A stretch of DNA of 64,000 bases from Dryococelus australis (taxonomy: Eukaryota > Arthropoda > Insecta > Phasmatodea > Phasmatidae): contig CM056994.1 in the NCBI GenBank assembly GCA_029891345.1, positions 223,773,491 to 223,837,490 of the forward strand. Reading direction: 5' to 3'. Both the position numbers and the translations under genes were made by a program. A model generated the notes under the pieces. The model did not search any database. It worked only from the letters and a program-made list of their open reading frames with translations, and was not told where the DNA came from. Positions 24,962 to 37,399 of the stretch are shown one piece after another (the stretch's first letter is position 1; each line of letters opens with the position of its first letter).

Positions 24962-26571
24962 TGGACAGAAAGGTCGTCGGATATAGCGAGGGGGTGCGCA
25001 GATGTGTCGCCGGGTTGGCCTAGCCCCCTCGCAGCACACACAACACGACGCCAGCTGGCTTCTCAATAAAATCGTACTGGTAATGATCCTTTAGCCTACA
25101 GCACCACCTGGTATCGAAATATAAATTCTTCGTAGTAATTGGTTTCGAAAGCAGTGTTATATGCCCCACGAACTGATATATTTTGCGCCAATTCTGTGAC
25201 GAAATACACGACGATGGGAGAAAATGATACGAAAATGCGGCTTTAGACGGTACTCTATATGTAGCCATTCATCATTCGTTGGTTCTCAATCGTCAAGCAG
25301 TTTCTGGGCTCCATCCTGTCTTCTTAACTGTTCACGACAGGTGGTCACTACTAGTAGTTGCAGACTACGCCACCACACACCAACAGCAGCACATCGTAAG
25401 CTAAATTTACGCTTATTCCAATAGTTCAACTGTCCTTCGAAAACTATTCGTCCTATCTACATGAAACCAAAACCATATAAAAATGGTAAGTAATATATAT
25501 GGTTTTTTTCAAAATTTTGTGCTTCCAAGTCTTTAGCTTGATATTATATGGACGAATATATACATTTGCTAAAAAAAACGCTAGCAACGATAGTATTCCC
25601 CCCCCCCCCGCCTTTTTATTGATAATTTCTTATGAGTAGGGACACCCGAATTTCGTGAAAAGATTTCCGCGCGTGCTAGATTTCAATACCTCACGGGCGT
25701 GCCAGCAATATTATTTTGTTTATTGGCGGCGTGTCTCTGCGAGAAGACATTTATTTACTTGTCTGGCCAATCATAATTAGGATACCCGGACACTGTACAT
25801 CTGTGATTCACGGGCAGGCACCTAAAACGCGAAAAATTTAGATCTTCCAATCACGTATGTGAATTTGAGCTAAAGTGTTTTGAAATTCAACTGGCCATTT
25901 AATATTTTCGCGAAAACCGGGTGACCCTACTTATGAGATCATTGAAAACCCTAGACGAAGGGTCGCTCTTTTCTAAGAAGCAAATTTGGTTCGGAAATTT
26001 TGTTTAGGAGAACAACTATCAATGAACTTCATAGAAAACTATTGGATTCAAAGCGATTTTTAAAATATATATATTTTTTAAATTACTGTGGGATTAATTT
26101 ATTTCGTTAATAATATTTTGCATAGGTTAAAATTGAACTACTTTCTTTCAGATTCAATTTGAAATATAAAAATGACGTAGTTAAATTTAATGTTAAACTA
26201 ATTTAAATCTCATGTTGTGTTTGCGTGTATTGATAGTTGCAGAGTAACCAGAATTCTAGCTCCCATTCAACCTTAAGAAATATTCGTCGACCGAATGGTA
26301 GTTTACATTTCCTATTTGCTTTTCTAATGAGTATTTTTTAAAAGTGATAAAAGGGCTAGTACGAGTGTTTCGCAATAAATTCCATGGATGAACGTTCTGG
26401 TACGGGCAATTTAACGTACCACTTCAGTTGCACTTTCCAGCAAAATGGCGTCACTGGCCAACAAATTTTTGGAATACTGTTTGCCAGCCAGCAGTCCAGT
26501 AAATAAGGAAACTTCCGCAGTGTGCAGTAGCCTATCAGACACAAGGCCCGTCCTCAGACCCTCACGCATCC
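24962..26571. other. Unassigned DNA
   Basis: No gene or known repeat recognised. A C run lies at about 25600-25609. Confidence 0.45.
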
Positions 26572-28810
26572 AATCAGTATAGTCTATTCGCGGTTTATCC
26601 ACACTGTTTGAACCAAACATTTGAAAAATCCCCCCCTGTATTGTGCTCTCTTTCCTGAATGTGTAATGTATCAAGATGTTTTATACTTCTATTGACACAA
26701 AAAGAATTAATTTTTAGTAAAATTGTACTCCTACTTATATTTTATCTATAAATTATATTATTTCATTTATAGTTAACATTAACAAAATAGTGATAAAATA
26801 GGTGTGTTGGTAACGCCTAGTAAGAAATTGATCGTAAGTAAAATATTATCACACTGAGTACGTACGAATGCGGTGAGTTGTCCCTTTGGTGTAATTTCAT
26901 ATACTTGGTAAAGCTTTGTTTGCATGAGGCGGAGGAATATTCTGAAAATAGAACTTAAGCAGGGCTTCAAGAGTTTAACGGTAAAGTTGGCAGTCATGTA
27001 GGAAAAGTGGTTCCACTTCAAATTTTCAAAATAAGTGTTACATTCAAGTTCAGTTTCTACATTTTTATGCACTTGCGTGAGAACTGGAATGTTATTAACA
27101 TATTTACCTTCCACAGTTTCGCAGTTACCATTGATTGACGCATAAATAGAGTCGACCGATTTTTGTAAATGTTAATTTTATATATCGTGAAAGACTACAA
27201 ATTGGAAGAAATGAGGCTCTTTCGAAAGTCCTGCTTTTTTCAAACATCCTATATTCATACGCCGTAGACTTAATATTGCCATGGATCCGATCACTTCGTT
27301 CACGCGTTGATCGTTTGGAACTGTGAATTTTTTACGGTGTAATTATGTTATATACAGAATGAGGCATTTAAAACAGGCCACCTTAATAAATCGCCCACTT
27401 GTAAAGATAGAAGAACATTGTTCAGACTAACGTTGTTTGGGTTGAAAGGGCCCATAATGTGACGTTAACAGTTTGGTGTTACGTTGAGGGGTGAAGGAGA
27501 TATGGGGGTCAACTTTGGTTTTGTAAATGGGATGATATACTTTATTACACACCTCTGAAGAGCGCTTTGCAAGATGAATGCAAACATGTGTCAAACGTAC
27601 TAGAAAGGTGAACATTAAACCACATCGTCCCATTTAACATACCGAAGTTGACCCCCATATATTTCCGTCACCCCTCGGCGCACAACACACCTATTTATTA
27701 ACGTAACATTATGGCCCCTTTCTCCCCGAACAACATTAGTCTAAAATATTTTCTTCTATCGTTACAGTGGCAAATATATTAGGGTGGGCTGTTTTAAATG
27801 CCTCGCCCGGTATGTAATATGCCATGCCTTACTCTTACGTGTAAACATAAACTGTATGTAATAAATACAGAGTTCACGAATTGAAGAAGAAACGTATTTC
27901 TGATGTGCACCTCAAAAGTGTTTTGCACCACTGAGTTTACTTGTTACTCGCTTGCACACTGAGGCCCAAACGAAAGTATGGTGTGAAATTATACACTGTC
28001 TTCACAAATACTACGCCTGTCGTTACCATCCCTCTTTGCAGTGCGCATACCATCCCATGAGCAATCAGATTACAGTTAGTGCCAAACTTTTTTTGAGATG
28101 TACGATTCTAACACGTGGAACTATTTTTCGGAGCTCGCTACCAACTCCACTGAAACCATGTCATTAAATGTATCTTTCTAGAACCATAGAACTAAATATG
28201 AGATATTCTGACTATCGTCTTCTGCGCATGTATCCAACATTTACACACCCATTACCAATACAACCGTCAGTAACATGGACAACACTGATAAACGTGTATG
28301 TTAATAGTTTTTCAAAAGACAAGCCCCGTTGTATGAATATAATACTTTTATCAATTTTAATTTAATCTATTTTCACTATTAATTTGTTATAGGAAGTATA
28401 GTTTATTCACTGTTACTTCCAAATTTCCTCAAGCCCTTCTAAAGTTATGCTTCCAGGATATTCCTCCGCTTCATGCAAACAAAGCTTATTAGAGAATAGA
28501 AAATTAATACCAGAGTCCCAACACACCGCATTCGTGCGCACTCACTATTTCCTATAAGGCATTGCAATACACCTATTTTCTCTCTGTGTTTACTCGTATC
28601 AGTTATAAATGAAGTATTATAATTTATAGATAGAATATAACTAAAAGTTCAAATTAACCTTTTATGAGGTAGTTTTATGTTAACAAAAGTATTAAGTGCT
28701 TGTGATACATGCAGGCAAATATAGGGAACAACCAAGCACGTCATAAATGGGGTGATTTTCTAAAGGTTCGATTCGAAAAATGCGAAGCAACCGCGAATAC
28801 ACTATATACA
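26572..28810. mobile_element. Element B, largest copy with long TIRs
   Basis: The left arm (26572 to about 26990) and the inverted right arm (about 28434-28810) share a terminal TATTCGCGGTT, a TTTGAAAAATCNCCCC-like block, TAACGCCTAGTAAGAAAT and TTTGCATGAGGCGGAGGAAT. The arms are roughly 380-420 bp. Between them sits a foldback MITE (27350-27817) and about 600 bp with no recognisable transposase (open frame 27952-28167 has no domain). It is probably a non-autonomous DNA transposon. The superfamily is not assigned. Confidence 0.65.
27350..27817. mobile_element. Foldback MITE nested in element B
   Basis: Inverted arms of about 185 bp (27352-27536 and 27630-27817). The left end TACAGAATGAGGCATTTAAA mirrors the right end. 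Both arms share ATAGAAGAA, ACGTTGTTTGGG-like and ATATGGGGGTCAACTT blocks. A TA flank suggests mariner-type mobilisation. Confidence 0.85.
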
Positions 28811-29515
28811 AACATCTCGAAGTTCTTGTTTACATCAACACACTTCTAACCTCTAATGATATCCACGTCGTTTATGATAGATATGTTGGCAGATGCGTGT
28901 CACGGAGAGGCAACTGCGCACTTTGGGCACGCACTCTACACGGTTTCCCTTCTAAGGTTAAAATAAGCACAAGTAAGAGCAGGGACTTTTTCAATTTAAC
29001 TTCGAATGTGTTCAGTCAAACATGAACTGCCTATATCCACAGACATCGTTTTCCTCGTTCTAAGAGTGTTGAATATGTATGGCCAATGGCGTCTGTAGGG
29101 AGAAAGGAGGAGACCGCCTTTGCACGGGATCGTAACGTGATGCGTGAGCGAATGGGAAGGTTAAAACTTGGCTTCATCTATTATACATAAATTCTTCTTT
29201 TTCGTGTCGAAATTATAGTTTTAGAAAAATTATTGAAAAGGTTTGATTAAAGAAAATTTTCATTTTACAATTTATTTAATATTTTATGTGCGTTAATTGC
29301 AAGTCTCAAAAAAGGCACAAATGTATTGATAATATATAAACTGTTCCTTACTCTTAACAACTATGCAATTATACGTAGTGGAAATTATGCACCGAAATAT
29401 TAAACAACTCGTAAAATAAAAAAATTATGTAATCAAACATTTTCAATAATTTCTCTTTAATCAAGGTTTGAATCCATTGCTGTCGGAGGTTGACGAAGGT
29501 TCCATTCGTGGTATA
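28811..29515. other. Unassigned DNA
   Basis: Nothing recognised. The open frame starting inside the element B arm at 28780 and running to 29025 has no family signature. Confidence 0.4.
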
Positions 29516-29746
29516 GGCTGTTCACGATTAAGTGAGCACTTCATAAGGCCCTTACAAAAATTTTCTTTTATCCAATTACCATCTTCCTGCTGCTTTTTAA
29601 TATAAACATTTCAATGCGACCAATAAACACAGTGTATACATTTCACCACCATCAAAATTTAATGCCTGAGGCTGCAATAAAATATATTTATCAGCGGTTA
29701 ATGCCTGTTAGGTCCTTGAAAAGTGCTCACTTTATCGTGAACAGCC
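29516..29746. mobile_element. MITE family A, short variant
   Basis: 231 bp with the family ends GGCTGTTCACGATTAAGTGA and CTCACTTTATCGTGAACAGCC, flanked by TATA on both sides. The interior does not match the 420-bp copies, so it is a distinct subfamily sharing only the termini. Confidence 0.85.
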
Positions 29747-30548
29747 TATAATGGTATAACCCCAAGATTAACAATTTAAAACTCTTGTTGTTTGAATTTT
29801 TTCTTAGTAAAGTCGTAAGTTACTTTTTTTGGGATGAAAGACAGCGTGGGCATGGGACTGAAAAACTTAACTCTTGCTCCTAGTATGGACCATGAAATGA
29901 ATGTATCCTTGTTCCTTATCCACTAGTGCGGTGTTTACCAAATATCTGTCGTCAATACCTACAGTGGAACATTAAATTAACTGCCAGTAGGGAACGGTAA
30001 ATATTTAACTTTCTCTAAATGTTCGGTGCGATGGCATTCCTTGGGGAATATGGCCGTGGAACGCTGCTGCAAGTAGGGATATCCTCGGAGCCATCGATTT
30101 GCTAGTTTCACTCCCGGGACACCTGAGAACATTTACCCGGCTCCTGGCTAATTGTTTTTGCTTAATCCCGCGTGCAAGCCGCTCCAACCTGCTTGCCGTC
30201 CGCTCCACGTCGCCTCTTACTCCGTAGGTTCATTAACGTACCCCATTTAGCGCATCGTTGGACTATCAGAACCCATTTGTAGGGGACTTCTTGAGTGCAG
30301 GCGAGGCAGGGATGTCGCAATGTTTCCACTAAAAAAGGGAATTACTGATTTTGCATGGCCTTTTTGTAGATCCGTACGCCTTATTATCCAGTCTTTTGAA
30401 CTACTTGTCCCATGACTTAGTGATGACTCTGTCAAGTTTAAAATGTGTCATTCAGAAATAATTTTTCTCAGACATTTGACCTTTTAAGCAATGAAATCAT
30501 TGTTTCCTTGGACGAAATTATTATAACAAAGTAAAGTAATGCTATGGT
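29747..30548. other. Unassigned DNA with two minus-strand frames
   Basis: Minus-strand frames at 30005-30208 and 30247-30435 are fairly GC-rich for this region and might be remnants of a retroelement, but I recognise no motif in either. No promoter or splice evidence. Confidence 0.35.
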
Positions 30549-30689
30549 CTACCACGTGACACATAAGTAATCACCAAATAACAGACTATGCATTAAATAA
30601 AGGTTAAATCTTAAGAAATTATTGTATATTATTTTTTTTTAAATATACATAAACTGTTATTTGGTGGTTTAATATATGTTAAGTGGTAG
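30549..30689. repeat. Small foldback repeat
   Basis: Imperfect inverted arms of about 42 bp (30549-30590 and 30648-30689) share CACCAAATAACAG and its complement CTGTTATTTGGTG. MITE-like. Confidence 0.7.
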
Positions 30690-31616
30690 CCAATAACATT
30701 AGTTTACGTTGTGAATTATTTTCATGTCTACAACTTAGTTAGTATTTATTATTATGCGTACATCAAATTATTCAAAAAATATAGTGTAATTTTTTTTTAG
30801 GAAAATGTCATCACATACTGCTGAACAATGTTTCGTACAGTTATAAAATAATTAAAATTTTTGTATAAAAAGCCCTAAGTCGTGTTGTGGTGAGTTAGCG
30901 ACGCAAAGACTGCTGAGCGGCTTGCGCGTAGAGGCGATGAGGCGAGTGGGCAAGAGTCGGCCTTAAAGCGCTCGTGTTTCGAGGCCTCGAACGCGCGGAC
31001 TAGCTGCAGGTAGGTGCAGCCCTTGATCCACGAGCATTGCTCCAAATAAGTGGATTTGTACTGCTAACGGAAGGAAGGTAACATTCACCCGTGCACAGCT
31101 CTGATATCCCCAGGAGTGTTGTCACGTTTTAATTCCATGGCCTGTCTGATACTGATCACCTGACCTATCGTCCATAACACATATTTGTAAGAATATATAA
31201 GACATCAGTTTCCACCGTGTCTAAGTGTCCGTGATTTTGGACGTAATTATCCAAGAACTGAGTAAAAATATATTTGCGGGTTTACGTGTGGTGTTTATTT
31301 GATTGTATGCCCTGACGGTATCGACGCATGCATCAGGTACGAAGCGTCCCTAAATGTACAAACTATACCATTTTTCTGTACCTCATGTGTAAGGAACATA
31401 TTTATCGTGCAGAGATAGTGTAAATGGCGCCTTTCTGTTGTCGCTTGGCTCCAGTGTTTGCTTTTTGATGCGCTAATTTTTATGGCAGTAGTGTACTTAC
31501 TCCTATTAAATAGCGAATTTTGTATGTTTTTTAATTCATAATTTTTCTTTCTTAAAGTAAAACTATTATTTACATAGCACATATGGAAGAAATTGTTGTT
31601 CACATAGTCTCCAGTG
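30690..31616. other. Unassigned DNA
   Basis: No gene recognised. A GC-rich patch at 30890-31010 contains GTAGAGGCGATGAGGCG, a possible weak relative of repeat D. Confidence 0.4.
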
Positions 31617-32433
31617 CACTGAAAAAAAAATCTTAGGTAAAACTCCCTTACATGTAAGGGAAGCTCATTACTTCTCTGTAAGGTAAAGTTACCTCTTAAA
31701 GTATAGTAAATTTACATAACAAGTAAAGTACTATTCCGTGATCGTATGAGAAAAGTACCTGACATGAGTGGGGGAAAATCTCATACTAGTAAAGGAATAG
31801 TGACTATGTTGTATAATAAAATTATATTTAAAAGTATCCCGAAGTATTATTACAGTAACCGAAACCTCAACACTAAAATCCTCGACACTTTATGGTGGGT
31901 GGGCGCGAACCGTGGCCCTCTCATCACGATAGGGCGATGCGCTACACATCCCCCCCCTCAATTTCCTTAATTTGACGTTGTTGTAACATTTGACGTTGAC
32001 GAAGCTAGTGAGAGCGACCTGCTGACAAATTCCCATTGCGACAAGCGAACTGAAAATCTGCCGCGTCGGAGGCACCGGGGTGCGAACATGCGGTCCCTCC
32101 GACTACAGATCAGCCACCCTACACCTGAGCTATGAGGGCAGGGCCCCATTACACCACGACGACAGCGTGAAAGTTTCAGTGAATATTAGCGTGTTAAATT
32201 ATTGTTTCTTCCGCTCGTCCTCCTTCTTAGCTGTTGAGACAATGGTGAAGAGATGGCATGCGTCGTAAGGTAATTTTCCCATCCATGTATGGGATTTCCC
32301 ACTACCATGTTCGAGAATTTTACTCCAGAGTGGTAATTTTACCTTACCTGTAAGGAAAACTATGTTTCCCCACACAAGTTTGCGAATATTACCTTACAAT
32401 TGTCAGGTAGTTTTCCAATTAAGTTTTACAGTG
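31617..32433. mobile_element. CACTG-ended element with tRNA-like core
   Basis: 817 bp with inverted termini CACTG(A/T)AAAA. Outer segments on both sides are packed with TAAGGTAA / TTACCTTA words (for example GTAAGGTAAAGTTACC near 31678 and ATTTTACCTTACCTGTAAGG near 32337). The interior holds a minus-strand tRNA-like segment. Could be a non-autonomous DNA transposon that captured a SINE. Confidence 0.55.
32066..32145 (-). repeat. tRNA-like (Pol III A/B box) segment
   Basis: On the minus strand a CATAGCTCAGGTGTAGG A-box-like segment is followed, at tRNA spacing, by GACCGCATGTTCGCACCCC resembling a B box. It does not fold convincingly into a full tRNA from sequence inspection, so a SINE head or tRNA relic is likelier than a functional tRNA. 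Confidence 0.5.
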
Positions 32434-35400
32434 TGTATTTATAACACGTTCGAGATTACGTAGACCTTACAAATAGCAAATGTGTGTATTTTGCTTTACG
32501 CTAAATATCATACGTTTTCAGTTTTGATGTGCCAACGAATAAACCTCTCATATCTTTAATCAAACGTATGTAACGCATTAACTGCAATTTAGGTTAGTTT
32601 CAAAATTATTTGTTAGGTTTGATTTTTTTAATTACCTTTGTAATTTTGAGGATATTACGCACCACAAGCTGTGCAAACATTACATTTTAACAATATTAAG
32701 AGCAAAAATTATCACGCACTGTTTAACTTTGAATTATTTCTTCTGATATAAAGGCATTTTATTTTACGCTGAAAAGGCATTTTTTCTTGCTATCTGGACT
32801 ACTTTTGAGTACGTATTAATTATCGTATTGATTGAAATTCTATTCCCAGCATTTCATTGTCACGTAATAACGAAAATAAATGCCTCTCTTAGTAGTAATT
32901 TATTCATTCGGTGTTGTATTTCAGAACATCATAAGCGGCTGCAAATTATATAATACAAAATAGCTTTAAAAAATTAACAAACTTTATTTATTTTGTAAAA
33001 AAAAATGCTTATACGGTAGTACAGATAAAGCGCGTGTAAAATAGATTTTATATTACATTTACTATTCCAAACCAATAAATGCTACTCCAGTAGCAATACA
33101 GACGGATACTATTGGTGAATTAAGCCCGCTGACTAGAGAACCTACGAAGGTTTTTTAACAGTTTTTAAATATTCTCAGAACAGTTTTAAAAAATGTTAAT
33201 AAAACTAATATTTCCAAGATGTTCAGAAAATCACGGAAGAACAAATTATCGCTTTTATTGACGTGTATACGTCTTTAAATTTGCGACCATAATGGGAGTC
33301 AATCCAGAAAATCCGACGATAACAAAAATCGGGGGATACATTGTAGCTCCGAATCTATCGTCTACATTTAAAATTCAATTACACCACTCGATTACGAAGG
33401 ATAAAAGAATATGTTACTTTGAGTGAGTACTTTGAAGCATCGGGGGGGGGGGGGGGGGGTGTAAATTTTAAGAGTTCGTTTCGCCGCGTCTTATAACTTT
33501 CGCGTAGTATAACTTTTGACTAGGAGAAGCTATGACTCTCGTTTTTTAAGTTTCAATCGACAGCTCTCGTCAAGATCAATCGATTGCGCGTATAAAAACA
33601 TTTATGTGGCGTGGTTATGGTGTAATTGTATGAGTTTAATGTAAAAAATTAAGAAAAAACAACAATGTCGGCCTATGCTCGTCAAAAAGCCAAGTCGAAA
33701 TATATTAATCGTATACAGTTGGGAAGAGCATCTCGAAACAATCAAGTGATACCCACAAAACCCCGTATAATCGAATGAAACGGGGGCGGGAACGCGAAAC
33801 AATATCAAGACGTATTCGCGCAAAACAAACGGCCGTGTCCCCAACACAGCCACTCACCATTTTTTTTCTCGGTTGGGGGGGGGGGGGGGGGCTTACTGTA
33901 TTTATTTAAAGCATTGTTATGTATTCGAACATTTTTTTTTTGTATCTACTGTGGTTGCTTTTGTATCACTATTCTCCTGACTCGAGTCCTGGTTATGCCA
34001 TGGATGGTGTATATACCGCTTTTAGTTTTACTTGCGAGTAGTTTTCTATTACTGCCGTAAAAAGCCGAAACGTAAAATTTGAAAGTAACTTTTTTTTAAC
34101 AAATGAAATGAATTGCATCTGCAATATTTCATAAATTTTTATTTTTTACCACAGAAAACTTATTCATTTAATTTATGTCTTAATTTATTGTTTTCACTTT
34201 TGGTTTTTATTTGTTTATTTGCTTATTTTCTACTTGAAGATTGTTAACGATAACTACGTTGAAAACCTAGTTATCACGAATTTGCAAGCGTGTTTTATCA
34301 TTAAGTATTTATGTTGTTGAAACACATTGTTTAATGACTTGTTTATATTTGAACAAACCGCCACTACAATGCCTGTCGCAACTGTCTTCCGGAAACGACA
34401 GATAGCCTAATGTATTGTTGTAAGTCGCTTATTTGTTCCTCGTTTTTCGTCCAGGTGGTTACGAAGGATAGGCTTATGCACTACGTTAGTTTCCCACAAA
34501 AACATACTAACTTTTCTTCAAATTTGAAGACATCGTTTGCGTTTTTCTCACGTCTACGTGCGTTTTGTATTCAGTAGTGTAACGTGAGCATAAACTAGGG
34601 ATAGCTTTATCAGAATTCAATTACAATGCCACAGTGAAAGAGGTTTCTGTATAAAATGAAAATGGCGGAACCAAATTAGCTTGGTGTGACTGTGTGTATA
34701 AGGAAATGTGTTCGGGCAGGAATTGCCTCGGGTGAGAGTCCCCGCGTGCTCTCCCAGATGGCACCAGTGTTTAACGGGCCATCCAAATGGCGAGAGGTTG
34801 TGTGCATCTTCGGGGGGGGGGGGGGGGGGCTGCCATGGCGTGCTCAAGTGTATGTAGTGCGACACCGAGGAAGCAGAACAAAGGTCACGCCACTTGGACG
34901 CGAGCACTCTGAAGAAGAATGCGAGGACAGAGCTGTCGCAGAACGTCGCGGGGAAGAGCTTGCGACACTTGAACAGGAACTCTTCTATAGTCGTAGCGGG
35001 AATGGAGAGCTCGCAATCGGAGCAATGTCTCGCGACATGCGTCGGTGTCTGTCGAGTGCCTCAGTGCTCGTTGCTGCTGGTAGTTCCGGGGCAGACGCAT
35101 CCACATGGGAGGTAATACGCATTGAACTTACAGGACATCGAACATATTATCCGTGGAATTGCGGGTGTATGCAGTAGGCGTGCTGTTCTGCATCCTTTCA
35201 GGTACAGCAAGATTGTCGACGCAAAGGACGCCAGACTTCTTCTCCTCCGGCGAAAGATTAATGCAGCTTACAACGGTAGACGATCTGCGTTGGTCGACCA
35301 CTACCTTCAGTGTGAAACGAACTTGTACTGTGTCCATAGCTGAATATGAATGAAGAACAAATAATATCTATACCAGGGGCCGGGCCCGCGGAAACCGTGG

Positions 35401-36202
35401 GCTGAGCCACCATAGATGAAGCACGTAACCGTACGAATTAGTATTTATGGTGCAATGTCGTCTGGGAACTTCGCCACGTGCTCGCTCGCACATCCCAACA
35501 TGCAGTAGCAATTATGGTAAAAGTACGATTTAAGACGTAATATGTAAGACTTAAGACATAAGGCGTAAGGCCTACGAAGGGCCTAACTGCCCATCGAGCA
35601 GGCCTACTATAATTTGCCCATACTGGCTTCAGCATAAACAGGCTCAAAAAGTGAAATATGGGACGCACTAAAATCCCACAATGGAAAATATACCCCCCTC
35701 GTCCCTCTAAATCTCCCCAGGAGGGGAGAGGGTTTCAAAGAGGAAGGTTGTGGGGATCGACTTCCCCCTTCTCCCTTCTGTTTGCCCACAAATCTTCCGT
35801 TATTGATTAATTAGTAATTCTGAATAATAGCCAATAGTTTATGCTAGCTGTCATGCGAACGAATAAAGATACAAACAACTTAGGATATTCATGCACTTAT
35901 GCAGCAAAATAAGCGTATTGCAAACATTAAATGAATTTTCATTAAATTTTTTACAGTTTTTTTTTTTTAAGCGCATCTGAGAAATAATTTGCCCAGCTCG
36001 CTGCGGCCACTGTAACACTGCAAACTAGGCTACTGGCACCAGCTAGCGGGAGGAGTGCCGCTGATCGATCGACCTATAGCGTCCAAGAAGTTCTGTTCCG
36101 CTTATAGTCCTGTACTCGAATATTGTCTGTGTTATGACCATTTACGTACATCAGGTTTTCAGTGGTTTGTCATTATGTAGCTTGTAAAATTGTTTTTAAT
36201 AA
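32434..36202. other. Unassigned DNA, partly GC-rich
   Basis: Mostly AT-rich with no gene recognised. G runs occur at 33442-33459, 33875-33891 and 34812-34829. The GC-rich part at 34690-35343 has overlapping open frames on several frames. The longest (34686-35177, plus) runs through the G run as a polyglycine stretch and shows no domain. A possible acceptor (ACTTACAG, just before 35134) precedes open sequence to 35343, but no partner exon was found. Confidence 0.35.
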
Positions 36203-36496
36203 GGTGGTTTGCCGTAATGTCGTTTGTTCGCTCTAATGTGATTTCCTCCAAAGCGGTTTACTCTAAAGCTGCATCCCAAATGGTTTTTTTGCCCTAAAGT
36301 AGTTTTCCCTAAAGTTTAGGTTGTAAAGTTGTTTTACCTAAAGTAGTTTTTGCTAAGTGTTTTTACCCGAAGTGGCTTACGGCGGAGCGTTTTCTTTCTA
36401 AATATTTTAACCCTATAATCGGATTACCCTTAAACCTGCTTATCCCAAACGGGGCATCCTAAATTTGTTTGCTGCGAGATGGTTTGCCCTAAAGGC
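36203..36496. repeat. Degenerate short tandem repeat (CCCTAAAGTGGTTT-like)
   Basis: About 18 units of 13-18 bp with a loose consensus of TTNCCCTAAAGTGGTT, for example TTGCCCTAAAGTAG, TTTTCCCTAAAGTT and TTTTACCTAAAGTAG. Units drift in length and sequence, so this is old. Confidence 0.8.
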
Positions 36497-37399
36497 ATCC
36501 TTTCGTCCTGTATCCAAAGCTATTAGTCTTATACAGGTGTACATTTTGAATGGGGTTATTACGAAAATGTTTGGGGTATTGATTATTTTTTTGTGCTTAA
36601 GCTTCGTCTTTCCGCTCCCCCTAACCTATTATTTTATTGGCAGATAACGAATTGAGTTAAGATATAATACAATACTAATACTCAATTGAGGATAACATTA
36701 AATATTTGTAATATAAATTATCTGTGCTTCCAGCCTAGTCACGACTTTAGTACTGAGAGCATGTACCCTTGAGCATGCTAGGGAGCATCAGTAGCCGATG
36801 TGCCACATTGATTAACCTGTAAAGGAGTGTCTCCAGGGTAGAACCTTATTGGGTGCATCCTTTAACCTGGGAAATTGTTCTTCCCTTCCCACCCTCAAGG
36901 AGATGTGTTGTGGTTGGTTGACGGTTTTTCCCACACCTTCTTAGGTGCAGGATGGTCGAGGAGTCGGTCAGTCCTTGGTTCGAAATAAGTAGAGGGTGAT
37001 TAGATTTAATTATGTGTAATTGTAATTAGGAGTAACTAAAGATAATGAGAAAATGCATGACGAGTAATTGGGTGATGAGCAATTACGAGTAATGATAGAC
37101 TAAGTACATGTACCGAGAAAGTAATGACACACTAAGTACACATGTTACCCAGTGGCTGCCGAAATACAATTGACGAGGATGGTGAGGGGAGGTGCTCCTG
37201 TGTTCGAATCCCGTCGAAACTAACATGGGGTAGTTAATGTATAATGACTAATTGCATAATGAACAAGTACAAATACAGAGTGTAATAAATGTACCAATGG
37301 TAATAACACAGTAAATACATGCTAAGCACACATTCTACCACTACCACTGTCCATTCACAACTGAGGTGTAAATTGCCAATAGGTTTTATTACACGTCCG
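36497..37399. other. Unassigned DNA with B-box-like sites
   Basis: No gene recognised. TGTTCGAATCCCG near 37199 and TTGGTTCGAAAT near 36976 resemble Pol III B boxes, as in SINE heads, but no paired A box is convincing. Frequent GAGTAAT and TAATGAC words at 37020-37330 suggest eroded simple repeats. Confidence 0.35.

Noticed and set aside
34686-35177. 163-codon plus-strand frame as a protein gene
   Set aside because: It reads through an 18-nt G run as polyglycine, has competing frames on both strands and no domain. Kept only as unassigned GC-rich DNA.
36203-36496. Telomere-like (CCCTAA)n array
   Set aside because: Units are 13-18 bp, degenerate and internal; the insect telomere repeat is TTAGG.
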